A program made the translations under genes and the position numbers. From Microbulbifer sp. TB1203 (GTDB lineage: Bacteria > Pseudomonadota > Gammaproteobacteria > Pseudomonadales > Cellvibrionaceae), in NCBI RefSeq assembly GCF_030997045.1, contig NZ_CP116899.1, positions 3,744,001-3,808,000 of the forward strand: a stretch of 64,000 bases of DNA, written 5' to 3'. Position 1 is the first letter of the stretch; each line of letters opens with the position of its first letter. This document shows, one piece after another, positions 9,310 to 17,970 of the stretch. A model generated the notes under the pieces. The model was not told the DNA's origin. It saw nothing but the letters and a program-made list of their open reading frames with translations, and ran no database searches.

Positions 9310-10842
9310 ATGAGCTGCAAAAGTTCTCTCAGAAGTCTCCTCACTTCCCTTATATTGTTTTCGGCCGTCTTTTCTCCCCTCGCCACGGCCGGGGACTGGC
9401 GCGAATATCGGTCTGACTACTTTACTGTTTATTCTGATGCTTCTGAGAAGCGGGTGAGTAATCTGCTTCGAGATATGGAGAGGTTTCGACAGGCGATTCT
9501 TTTTGTCACCAGACAGGAAAACACGCTGGAAAACCAGCGCTTGCAGGTATTCTATTTCAAAAGCTCCAGGCAATTCAAAAAATTTACCAGAAAAGACAAT
9601 ATTGCAGGCTTTTATACGGATACCTGGGATGGGCCGCTGATTTTCGCAAGGGCCAATGCCGGGGGGTTTTCAGATGGTGGAGTGGCCTTTCATGAATATG
9701 TGCACCACCTTATGCGCGAACGCGGTCAGTCCATCTACCCCAAGTGGTATTCAGAGGGGTTTGCCGAGTTTCTCGCCAGTGCCAGGCTTACGAAAGATGG
9801 CGTGTGGATAGGGGAAGTGCCCAAGTGGAGATTGTATGCCTTCAGTGGCAAGGGAGCCGGATCAAGGCCGCTGCCCCTTCGGGAAATACTGAAACCGGAT
9901 ACTGAAAATTACAGCCCCCTCTACGCCAACAGCTACTACGCGGGAGCCTGGCTCCTCACCCACTATCTGCAGTTCGGAGCGGGTTACGCAGGAAAATCCT
10001 ACGATAAGGAAACCAGCAATTACTTCCATGCCCTTAAAAATGGCGAAGATCCATTGAAAGCTTTTGAAGAACACTACGGTAAATCCTTGGATGAAATGCA
10101 GGCGGAGCTGAACCGGTATGCGCGGGGCCAGTTGCGCAGCCGCAAGGTGACTATCCCCGAGTACGAAGGGGATATTCAAACGCGCAAGCTGACCAACAAC
10201 GAACGGAATTTTCTACTGGGGGAAAAGGCGTGGACCCTGGACGATGGTGAACTGGCGGAGGAATACCTGAATAAAGCCGATAAGAAATCCGCTGGCTGGC
10301 AGGAAAACTACGCCCTGTTGGCAGAAATCAAACTCCGTACCGGAGACGAGCCGGCCGCCGCACGAATGGCGGATATAACCGAATCGGCCAAGATTGAAGA
10401 CTACCGCACAGCAGCTAATCTGGCGCTTTACTACGCGGGAAGGCTGCATGCGACGAAAAAGGCCGATGAGTGGGATGAAGCCCTCTATCGAGGGGCTGTG
10501 CAGAACGCAAAGGCCGCGATTGAGATGAACCCCGCGCACCTGCCCGGTTATCGCGCTCTCTGGATAGCACAGCAGTTGAACGGTGAGCGCTTGGAGGCAT
10601 TCAAAACCATGATGGCCGCCTATCAGCGTGAGCCGGGCAACCTATTTATCAATACCAAACTCGGCTTTTACCTGGAATCTATCGACAGAGCCGATCTGGC
10701 CAGGCCTTTCCTGGAAAATGTAGTGGCCTGGAGCCATTCCGGAAAACAACGCTCTAGAGCGAAGAAAATTCTGGACTCCCTTGAAGCCGAAGCCTCACCC
10801 TACGATTCCGAGGAAAAGGCCGGAGAGAAGAAGTCCGGTTAA
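9310..10842 (+). CDS. Secreted DUF1570-like putative zinc metallopeptidase with helical C-terminus
   Basis: The 510-residue protein starts with a signal peptide (hydrophobic stretch 10-27, cleavage probably after ATA). It contains a gluzincin-like active site: HEYVH at residues 128-132, followed by WYSEGFAEF with Glu149 as likely third zinc ligand. DUF1570 proteins share this layout. The rest, from about residue 290, is helical and TPR-like (repeated LL/ALxYAG and A-rich segments). Substrate is unknown. It stands alone behind the atp terminator, with moderately lower GC than the atp genes. Peptidase activity is inferred from the motif only. Confidence 0.7.
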   Translation: MSCKSSLRSLLTSLILFSAVFSPLATAGDWREYRSDYFTVYSDASEKRVSNLLRDMERFRQAILFVTRQENTLENQRLQVFYFKSSRQFKKFTRKDNIAGFYTDTWDGPLIFARANAGGFSDGGVAFHEYVHHLMRERGQSIYPKWYSEGFAEFLASARLTKDGVWIGEVPKWRLYAFSGKGAGSRPLPLREILKPDTENYSPLYANSYYAGAWLLTHYLQFGAGYAGKSYDKETSNYFHALKNGEDPLKAFEEHYGKSLDEMQAELNRYARGQLRSRKVTIPEYEGDIQTRKLTNNERNFLLGEKAWTLDDGELAEEYLNKADKKSAGWQENYALLAEIKLRTGDEPAAARMADITESAKIEDYRTAANLALYYAGRLHATKKADEWDEALYRGAVQNAKAAIEMNPAHLPGYRALWIAQQLNGERLEAFKTMMAAYQREPGNLFINTKLGFYLESIDRADLARPFLENVVAWSHSGKQRSRAKKILDSLEAEASPYDSEEKAGEKKSG

Positions 10843-10949
10843 GGGCTGCTGTTACTCTGCCTTCGCTTGCCGCCCCTGTTACATTATGGTCTGCGATGAC
10901 CGAAAAAAGCTTGTCTATCGCTCAAGCTTATTCATAGGGAGGGAAATTT

Positions 10950-12107
10950 ATGAGTTTCAACAGGACTTTTTCTGCGCTGCTTTTCGGCACGGCCGTCTCT
11001 GTATCGACCCACGCCAGCGACTTTGCAAAACTGGACAAAGCCTTGCCCGCAGAGGTCAATGCCGAATCCATTGCCCCGGTATTTGACTTTGACACCGATG
11101 GGTGTCTCCCGGGCACTGGGATCAGTCGTAACGGGGAAAAGAATGGTGGTCTAAAGCCGACGGGAAGTATCACTGGGGACTGTCGGTCAGGCAATTTTCT
11201 CGATATCTCCAACACCGTCCATCGTTATGTCTGTACGGAAAGCGGCGGCGCCACTTACTGTGGCCACTTCTATGCGCTGTATTTCGAAAAAGACCAGATA
11301 CTCGATGGCATCAACAGCGGCCACCGCCACGACTGGGAGTACGCCGCAGTCTGGACCACCAATGGCGTGGTTACCCATGGAAGCTACAGTGCACACGGAG
11401 AATTGACCACTGCTCCCGCCTCCCAGCTGCCATTTGAAAACGGCCATCTGAAAATCGTCTACCACAAAGACGGAATTGGCACCCACGCCTTTCGCTTCGC
11501 CAAGGACAACGAATATGCGGAAAACCCCTACGGCGCTTTTGTGACCCCCGAGATTGTCAGCTGGTACCAGTTTTACGGCGATGGCCTGGATAACAGGGAG
11601 ATGCGCAACCGCTTGAACGGATTCGATTATGGATCGGCCAACCTCCCGATGAGAAACAGCTCTTTCCTCAGGGATATAAACCGATACAGGCCATCGGGAT
11701 ATCCAGAATTTAACGAATATGTCCAACTGATGAACAATGCTTCCGATCTGTGCCTGGATATTACCGATGGCGTCGTGGCCTCCGGCACCAATGTCCATCA
11801 GTGGCACTGCAGTGGCAGCAATTGGCAGAAATGGAGCTACGATGCTGACACCGGAGAGATCCGCAGCAAGCACGACTCGGATTACTGCCTCTACAACGGC
11901 GGTGTTTTTGAAAATGGCGCCAACCTGATTATCTGGGCCTGCAACGGCAATGATCACCAGCGTTTCACACTGTATGACAACGGCTCTATCGCCGCGCGCG
12001 CCGCGGCAAAACAGGTGGTTGACGGCTACGGAACTTATCCCGGTGACAACGTCGGCACCTGGTCGGATTGGGGTGGCAGCAATCAACGCTGGACGATGGT
12101 CCTCTGA
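10950..12107 (+). CDS. Secreted NEP1-like (NLP) necrosis-inducing protein with C-terminal ricin-type lectin domain
   Basis: The 385-residue protein has a signal peptide (1-22), then an NPP1/NLP domain. The diagnostic heptapeptide GHRHDWE is at residues 124-130, and the FDFDTDGCLPGTGI segment (45-58) matches the NLP N-terminus. NLPs bind sphingolipids and permeabilise plant membranes; some homologues occur in bacteria. From about residue 258 a beta-trefoil lectin-like domain follows, with QxW-type repeats at QKW (293-295), QRF (337-339) and QRW (379-381). The lectin would add carbohydrate binding, for example to algal walls. A GGGAGG ribosome site precedes the ATG. Cytotoxicity is inferred from the family. 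Confidence 0.85.
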   Translation: MSFNRTFSALLFGTAVSVSTHASDFAKLDKALPAEVNAESIAPVFDFDTDGCLPGTGISRNGEKNGGLKPTGSITGDCRSGNFLDISNTVHRYVCTESGGATYCGHFYALYFEKDQILDGINSGHRHDWEYAAVWTTNGVVTHGSYSAHGELTTAPASQLPFENGHLKIVYHKDGIGTHAFRFAKDNEYAENPYGAFVTPEIVSWYQFYGDGLDNREMRNRLNGFDYGSANLPMRNSSFLRDINRYRPSGYPEFNEYVQLMNNASDLCLDITDGVVASGTNVHQWHCSGSNWQKWSYDADTGEIRSKHDSDYCLYNGGVFENGANLIIWACNGNDHQRFTLYDNGSIAARAAAKQVVDGYGTYPGDNVGTWSDWGGSNQRWTMVL

Positions 12108-12210
12108 TCCCGCCGGGAAACTTGACCTGCGCAATAAATTCCGCGCCTTATGGAAAGGCTGCTATCGGCTTTTACCCCATTGCCTCCCCACGGAACTAAC
12201 CTTTGATAAA

Positions 12211-12229
12211 CCGGCGGTTCTTCCGCCGG
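12211..12229. repeat. 7-bp inverted repeat upstream of the FNT channel gene
   Basis: CCGGCGG, five bases, CCGCCGG form a GC-rich hairpin in the gap between the NLP gene and the FNT gene. It could be a weak terminator for the NLP gene, since a short TCTTT follows, or part of the next leader. Confidence 0.4.
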
Positions 12230-12245
12230 CTGTCTTTGGAGCCGG

Positions 12246-13052
12246 GTGGCAACCATGTCCAGCGAATCCGATAAGCCGAAGAAAGACCGGGAAATCCTAC
12301 AGGAGCAGATGGAGGCCAGTCTGCACGAGTACGAGCGGAACAACCGCTCGTTGTTTCTATCGTCCATTGCTGCGGGGCTGGAGATAGGGTTCAGTTTCTT
12401 TCTGATGGCGGCTTTCTACACGCACTTTCACACCCAGGTGGGTGGAGAGATGCTGTACTTTATCACCTCGCTCAGCTATCCCATCGGCTTTGTGATGGTG
12501 ATTATCGGCCGTTCCGATCTCTTTACCGAGCACACCACCCTCGCGATTCTCCCGGTGCTGGATGGCCAGCAGCGATGGCGCAGCCTGGGGCGTATCTGGT
12601 CGGTGATCTACGCCGGCAATATGCTGGGGGCGATGATTTTCAGCCTGATTTTCGTGCGTTTTGTGGCGCTCAGCCAACATATCGACGGCGGTGTTTTCGA
12701 TTACTACGAAGCCAAATTGGTCCTCGACAGCGACTCCGGTATGTTTCTCGGCGCGATTTTTGCGGGGTGGCTGATGGGGTTGCTGGGCTGGGTTGTCACC
12801 TCCTCCTCCGATACCATCGGCCGCATAGTGGTGATCAGCGTAATCACCTTTCTAATCGGCTTTGGCGGGCTTGCGCACTGCATAGCCGGCGCGGTGGCCA
12901 TTTTCAGTGCCTGGTTCGGCACCGAAGGCGGTGTTGGTATTGTCGGCATTCTCCGGTTCCTGGGCCTTGCGACTCTCGGCAATATCGTCGGCGGCTCGAT
13001 CTTCGTTGGCCTGCTGAAATACGGCTATATCGCTACTGCCAAACAGCGGTGA
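12246..13052 (+). CDS. Formate/nitrite transporter (FNT) family channel, YfdC-like
   Basis: FNT proteins are pentameric aquaporin-like channels for small monovalent acids. The 268-residue protein has a charged cytoplasmic N-terminus (KPKKDREILQEQM) and six hydrophobic segments. FNT-type motifs include SYPIGFVMVIIGRSDLFTEHT (around residues 78-98) and GNMLGA, with FGGLAHCIAGA carrying the central His region. The charged N-terminal extension resembles E. coli YfdC rather than FocA or NirC. GTG 12246 is the longest start; ATG 12255 is equally possible. The substrate cannot be read from sequence. Confidence 0.85.
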   Translation: MATMSSESDKPKKDREILQEQMEASLHEYERNNRSLFLSSIAAGLEIGFSFFLMAAFYTHFHTQVGGEMLYFITSLSYPIGFVMVIIGRSDLFTEHTTLAILPVLDGQQRWRSLGRIWSVIYAGNMLGAMIFSLIFVRFVALSQHIDGGVFDYYEAKLVLDSDSGMFLGAIFAGWLMGLLGWVVTSSSDTIGRIVVISVITFLIGFGGLAHCIAGAVAIFSAWFGTEGGVGIVGILRFLGLATLGNIVGGSIFVGLLKYGYIATAKQR

Positions 13053-13058
13053 GCTGTG

Positions 13059-13949
13059 TCAGAGGTAGTCGGGGTCGGTGGTGAAGACCACGTCGAACTC
13101 CCGCTCGGCAACAAATTTGTTCATGCGCTCAGTCAGCAGTTCGCGCCACGCGTCCGCCTGTTCCACCGGCACGTGGTATTGGTCTTCCTCAAGCAGGATC
13201 CGCGCGTGCAGGTACAGGGAACGGCCCGTCTTGGTCATGCTCAGCCCCCAGCGCCTACCGGGAATTCCGGCCATGGCCGCGGAGAAGGCCTTGTGGATCT
13301 TCTGCTGCATCCTGCCGGAGGGGGCGGACAGCAAAACCTCCATCAGGTTTTTGTACAGAATACCCGCAGGTATCGGCAGCATCACAGCCACCATGACGAT
13401 AACCAACCAGGCGTCCGCATAGGGCAGCCAGCCGCCCAGCAGATCCCCGAACAGCCATACAAAGGTAAAGGCGCAGAGCACCACTACACTGAGGACTGTG
13501 TCCACCAGCCAGGCAAAGGAGTCCACCTGGAGCAGCGAGGAACCGCTGGCCCTGCCGATGCGGCGCAATATCAGGTAGATCGCCAGGCAGCCAATGGCCG
13601 CGATGGCCGCGTAGAAGGTAGCAATGCCCGCCTCCAATGAGCGCCCTCTTCCATACAGCGTCATCACCGCCGATGAAAATGCCATGAGCATCACGCCCAG
13701 GATCACCATGCTCTGCAGTACATTGAACGCCGGCTCGAAACTGGCGTAGCCGAATGGAAAGTGCTGGTCGGCCCTGCGTTTGATCAGCTGCGCCACGCGG
13801 ACCATCACCAGCGACATTACAAAGTTCACCAGCGAGAAGACGCCGTCGAGAAAAATTGCGTCAGAGTCCGCCAGGTGTGCGAAGGTAAACCCCAGCGCCG
13901 CCATGCCCAGGCAGCCCAGTACCGACAACCACAAGCCCTTCCTTTCCAC
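13059..13949 (-). CDS. Cation diffusion facilitator (CDF) family efflux protein
   Basis: The 296-residue membrane protein has five to six hydrophobic segments and a soluble C-terminal domain, the CDF layout. FLDGVFSLVNFV (33-44) corresponds to the TM2 metal-site region and QVDSFAWLVDTVLS to the TM5 region. The usual His/Asp quartet is incomplete (Ala in place of the TM5 His), so the metal or even the transport mode is uncertain. It converges on the FNT gene (6 bases between stops) and is divergent from the permease at 14006. Confidence 0.75.
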   Translation of the reverse strand: MERKGLWLSVLGCLGMAALGFTFAHLADSDAIFLDGVFSLVNFVMSLVMVRVAQLIKRRADQHFPFGYASFEPAFNVLQSMVILGVMLMAFSSAVMTLYGRGRSLEAGIATFYAAIAAIGCLAIYLILRRIGRASGSSLLQVDSFAWLVDTVLSVVVLCAFTFVWLFGDLLGGWLPYADAWLVIVMVAVMLPIPAGILYKNLMEVLLSAPSGRMQQKIHKAFSAAMAGIPGRRWGLSMTKTGRSLYLHARILLEEDQYHVPVEQADAWRELLTERMNKFVAEREFDVVFTTDPDYL

Positions 13950-14005
13950 CAGTTCGCTCCTTTAGTAAGACGTTACCAATCCGGGCATATCGGGGGCCTG
14001 GACTG

Positions 14006-15274
14006 GTGACATGGCTACACTCACAGATTGATTCCACGGCAATCAAAAGCATCCTGCCTATGCAGAGTCTACTCGCCAATTGGCACCAGGCGGCAACCAC
14101 TACCCTGGGATTGTTCTGGATGGCGTTCTGGGCATTTGGCCTGGGCTACCTGATCAGCAGTATGATCCAGGTCTTCGTATCCCGGCGGCGCATGCGACAG
14201 ACTATGGGAAAAGCCGGGGGGCGGGATATCGCGCTGGCGGGCTTTTTCGGCTTTATCTCCAGTTCCTGTTCCTTCGCCGCCCTGGCGACCACCCGTGCGC
14301 TTTTCTCTAAAGGCGCGGGGTTTGTTCCCTCTCTCGCCTTCCTGCTGGCGTCTACCAACCTGGTGGTCGAACTGGGTATCGTGATTGCACTGTTTCTCGG
14401 CTGGCAGTTCGTGGTCGGGGAATATCTGGGGGGCCTGTTGCTGATCCTGCTGATGTGGCTGGTGGTTTCCCTCACCGCGCCGAAAAAGCTGATCGATAGG
14501 GCGCGCGAGCAGGCTCGCGAAGCGGAGGGTAACGGTGATGAAGAGAAAATACCCGACTGGAAAAAGCTGATCCGCAGCCGCGAGGGCTGGCGGCGGGTGG
14601 CCGATCGCTACGTGATGGAATGGCATATGGTGTGGCGGGATGTCACCATCGGTTTTACCGTCGCCGGCATTATCGCCACATTTGTGCCGCGCGAATTCTT
14701 CCAGACGCTCTTCGTCGGCGCCGGCAGCGGCGATCCGGCATTCTGGGAAGTATTGCTGCAGAGCCTGGTGGGGCCGGTGGCGGCGTTTTTTACCTTTATC
14801 GGCTCCATGGGCAATATCCCGCTGGCCGCGGTACTGCTTGGAAATGGTGTCAGCTTCGCCGGCATCATGGCGTTTATTTTCAGCGACCTGGTGGTGCTGC
14901 CGGTATTGCGCATCCAGGCGCAGTACTACGGTTGGAAGATGGCGCTTTATATCCTCGGTGTATTTCTGGTTATTCTGATCACCAGCGCGATTGCCATGCA
15001 CTACGGCTTTGCCGCCCTGGGGATGCTGCCGGAGGCCGATGCGGCCAGAAGTCTCACCGACAGGGAGTATTTTTCGGTCGATTACACCCTGTTTCTGGAT
15101 CTGGCATTTATCGGGCTGAGCCTGTTTTTTCTGGTTTGGCGCTGGCGGGATCGCGGCCTGCCGGGATTTAAGACGGATCGCCTGAATGACAAGATACTGT
15201 TGGGGCTGGCAAGCATCGCTATTATTTGGTTGATCGGTGGAATCAGTTTGCCCTTGGTGATCGAAGGAATTTGA
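14006..15274 (+). CDS. Predicted permease, DUF318/YraQ-ArsP-like
   Basis: The 422-residue protein has two bundles of membrane helices separated by a charged cytoplasmic loop (about residues 158-205, rich in Arg, Glu and Lys). The GFFGFISSSCSFAALA segment contains a Cys pair-like SSCS motif typical of the YraQ/ArsP permease family. The second bundle repeats the pattern with FTFIGSMGNIPLAAVL. Related members export trivalent organoarsenicals; the substrate here is unknown. The longest frame begins at GTG 14006 behind GGGGG; ATG 14060 is an alternative start just before the first helix. Confidence 0.7.
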   Translation: MTWLHSQIDSTAIKSILPMQSLLANWHQAATTTLGLFWMAFWAFGLGYLISSMIQVFVSRRRMRQTMGKAGGRDIALAGFFGFISSSCSFAALATTRALFSKGAGFVPSLAFLLASTNLVVELGIVIALFLGWQFVVGEYLGGLLLILLMWLVVSLTAPKKLIDRAREQAREAEGNGDEEKIPDWKKLIRSREGWRRVADRYVMEWHMVWRDVTIGFTVAGIIATFVPREFFQTLFVGAGSGDPAFWEVLLQSLVGPVAAFFTFIGSMGNIPLAAVLLGNGVSFAGIMAFIFSDLVVLPVLRIQAQYYGWKMALYILGVFLVILITSAIAMHYGFAALGMLPEADAARSLTDREYFSVDYTLFLDLAFIGLSLFFLVWRWRDRGLPGFKTDRLNDKILLGLASIAIIWLIGGISLPLVIEGI

Positions 15275-15551
15275 TCGCTGGCAGAGCTGAAACTTGTCGC
15301 CATCGGTCGATATCGTCACGGTATTCAGCCTGATATTCATGTACTTCGCGGAACTCTTTCCCGCTCCCGTATAGAATCCCCTGGGGAACGGCCTACCGCG
15401 ATCAGGCCGTGCCGTCCTCGGAAGGCGGCGGAAACTCCGGGGGGATTTCTGCAGAGCCGACCTGTCGCCGGTTTGGTTCTTTCTTCCATTCTGGGGATTG
15501 GCACTGCCGCAGCATAAACTTTGAACAGTATGCAACCGCGGGAATGCCGCT

Positions 15552-16217
15552 ATGCGCTACGCCATTGCACTTCTGTACTGTCTCACTGCCGCGCTCGCCT
15601 GGCCCCAGGGCGGGGCGCCAGAGGTCCCCTCCGGCGCCTCGCAGCTGTTGGTGCGCGGCGAGACCTATTACTATTGGGACGGTTCTTTCTATCGCCCGGA
15701 AAATGGCGGTTACCGACGGGTTGAGCCGCCGCTTGGTGCGCGGGTACCTTCGGTTCCCGGCGGCGCCAGCAATATCACCATCAGCGGCGACCGCTACTCT
15801 ATTACCTCCGACGGCACCTTTTTCCTGTACGACCCACGTGGCGGCGACTATACGGTGGTCACCCCGCCCCCTGGCTGGCGCGACTACACTGCGCCGACGG
15901 AACTCTATGCACTTCCGGCTCCGAAGCGTTCAGCTCCACAGCCTCCGGCTCCACAAGCCCCGGCTCCGGAACCCCAGGAAGTACCCCCGGCCTACCCGTC
16001 CTATCCCAACTACGGCGCGGACCGTGACAATCTTTACCCCAACTACGGCCGCTACCGCTATCGCGACGGCGGCCCTTTTGGCAGCTATCGCGATCTCAAA
16101 TCGGCCTGTCGCCGTATAGCCAGCGACCAGTCGCGCCGCGCCATGGTTGGTCCCTACCGCCGCCAGCCGGGTGGCTACTGGGATGAATATGAACGCTGCC
16201 TGCGGCTTTCCCAATAG
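15552..16217 (+). CDS. Secreted proline-rich DUF6515-like protein
   Basis: The 221-residue protein has a short signal peptide (MRYAIALLYCLTAALA). Two copies follow of a small module of the form G..YYYWDGSFYRP..GGYRRVEPPLGA and GDRYSITSDGTFFLYDPRGGDYTVVTPP, about residues 33-115. This tandem arrangement is seen in DUF6515 envelope proteins of unknown role. A Pro/Ala-rich linker (118-150) and a Tyr- and Arg-rich tail ending in YDEYERCLRL-like sequence complete it. It has no obvious operon partner. The 277-base upstream gap shows nothing I can name. Confidence 0.6.
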   Translation: MRYAIALLYCLTAALAWPQGGAPEVPSGASQLLVRGETYYYWDGSFYRPENGGYRRVEPPLGARVPSVPGGASNITISGDRYSITSDGTFFLYDPRGGDYTVVTPPPGWRDYTAPTELYALPAPKRSAPQPPAPQAPAPEPQEVPPAYPSYPNYGADRDNLYPNYGRYRYRDGGPFGSYRDLKSACRRIASDQSRRAMVGPYRRQPGGYWDEYERCLRLSQ

Positions 16218-16374
16218 AAAGGCGGGGGCGGCGGGATTAAATTCCGATTCGAATTCGCTTGGACTAGCGCTATGTGAAAACCCCGCATCACCAGGACCAG
16301 TTGGAGCCCGACTTGTCCCCCGCCGGCCCAGTCTGCACAATGAGCGCCCTCATCAGTAATGTTATTTCCCAATC

Positions 16375-17736
16375 ATGACCATCGATATCGTTATCCTCGC
16401 CGCCGGCAAAGGCACCCGTATGCACTCCGACCTGCCCAAGGTGCTGCACCCTATTGGCGGCGTACCCATGTTGGCACGGGTGATCGACGCCGCCCGGCTG
16501 CTGGGCGAGGTTTCCATTACCGTGGTGGTGGGCCACGGCGCGGACCTGGTGCGGGAGCGATTTGCCGACAGCGGAGTACAGTTTGTCGAGCAGGCGGAAC
16601 AGCTGGGCACCGGCCACGCGGTGGCCCAGGCGATCCCCAACTTCCGCAAAGGCTCGACCGTGCTGGTGCTCTACGGCGACGTGCCGCTGGTAAGGAGCGG
16701 CACTTTGCAATCCCTACTCTCCGCTTCCGACAAGGGGCCGGCGCTGCTGTCGGTGGAGGTGGCGAACCCCGCCGGCTACGGACGCATAGTGCGGGACGAC
16801 GCCGGGCGCGTGTTGGAGATCGTTGAGGAAAAAGACGCCGATGCCGACACCCTGGCGATCCGCGAGATCAATACCGGCATCCTCGCCGCGCCGGCGGAAC
16901 TGCTGGCGGAGTGGTTGCCAGAACTGTCCAACGACAATGCGCAGAAGGAGTACTACCTCACCGACGTGGTGGCCCGCTCGGTAGCCGAGGGCATCGCGGT
17001 CACTGGCGTGCGCGCCAGCGATCCGCTGGAAGTGGCGGGAATCAACAGCCGCGCCCAGCAGGCGGAACTGGAGCGCGCCCTGCAGCGCCGCCAGGCCGGG
17101 GCATTGATGGCCGCCGGCGTCACCCTGCTGGACCCGATGCGCCTCGATATTCGCGGCAGGCTGAACTGCGGCACCGATGTCTGTATCGATATCAACTGCG
17201 TATTCGAGGGTGAAGTCACCCTCGGCAACGGCGTGGAAATCGGTCCCAACTGCCTGCTGAAGAACTGCGTACTCGCCGACGGCGTGCGTGTGGAGGCCAA
17301 CTCCGTGATCGAGGACGCCCGGGTGGGCCAAGCCTGCACCGTCGGTCCCTTCGCGCGCCTGCGCCCTGGCACCGAGCTGGCCGAGGGCGCCAAGGTGGGC
17401 AACTTCGTCGAGACCAAGAAGGCGCAGATCGGCCGCGGCAGCAAGGTCAATCACCTCTCTTACGTGGGCGATGCCATTGTGGGAGAGGGGGTCAATATCG
17501 GCGCCGGCACCATCACCTGCAACTACGACGGCGTAAACAAATTCCGCACCGAGATCGGCGACGGCGCCTTTATCGGCTCCAACACCGCACTGGTTGCCCC
17601 GGTGACCGTGGGCGCCGGGGCGACGGTGGGCGCCGGCTCCACCATCACCCGGGAGGTGGGGGAGGAGGAACTGGCGGTGGCTCGCGGCCGGCAGCGGAAC
17701 ATCACCGGCTGGCAGCGGCCTTCCAAGGAAAGCTGA
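16375..17736 (+). CDS. glmU: Bifunctional N-acetylglucosamine-1-phosphate uridyltransferase / glucosamine-1-phosphate acetyltransferase
   Basis: GlmU makes UDP-GlcNAc for peptidoglycan and LPS in the cytoplasm: it acetylates glucosamine-1-phosphate and then couples it to UTP. The 453-residue protein has the N-terminal pyrophosphorylase motif LAAGKGTRMHSDLPKVL (residues 8-24) and a C-terminal left-handed beta-helix of hexapeptide repeats with VKNFVETKKA-like and NYDGVNKFRTEIGD segments. ATG 16375 has no strong ribosome site. Functionally it works downstream of GlmS, encoded 5.9 kb away. Confidence 0.98.
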   Translation: MTIDIVILAAGKGTRMHSDLPKVLHPIGGVPMLARVIDAARLLGEVSITVVVGHGADLVRERFADSGVQFVEQAEQLGTGHAVAQAIPNFRKGSTVLVLYGDVPLVRSGTLQSLLSASDKGPALLSVEVANPAGYGRIVRDDAGRVLEIVEEKDADADTLAIREINTGILAAPAELLAEWLPELSNDNAQKEYYLTDVVARSVAEGIAVTGVRASDPLEVAGINSRAQQAELERALQRRQAGALMAAGVTLLDPMRLDIRGRLNCGTDVCIDINCVFEGEVTLGNGVEIGPNCLLKNCVLADGVRVEANSVIEDARVGQACTVGPFARLRPGTELAEGAKVGNFVETKKAQIGRGSKVNHLSYVGDAIVGEGVNIGAGTITCNYDGVNKFRTEIGDGAFIGSNTALVAPVTVGAGATVGAGSTITREVGEEELAVARGRQRNITGWQRPSKES

Positions 17737-17765
17737 CCTGTAAACACTCTATTTTGAATCAATCT

Positions 17766-17832
17766 CGTCATACCGGCGCAGGCCGGTATCCAGTTTAGTG
17801 GCAACTGGGTTCCGGCTTGCGCCGGAACGACG
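17766..17832. repeat. CGTCAT..CCAG inverted repeat behind glmU
   Basis: The sequence begins CGTCATACCGG and ends CCGGAACGACG. Each half contains its own short dyad (TACCGG/CCGGTA and TTCCGG/CCGGAA), and the halves face each other imperfectly. A second element of this family lies at 62539-62605. Such CGTCAT-bounded intergenic palindromes are widespread in proteobacteria. Confidence 0.75.
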
Positions 17833-17970
17833 AAAGCGTGCTGTAGGGGTGAACACAAGATTCGCTCCTACAGCCAGTGATGGAAATCCGGCGGGAATCC
17901 CCTCCTCTGCCGACCGGTAGCCGGCCCCCATCCGTTACACTTTCGCTTCGGGAACATAAGGAATTGCCCG

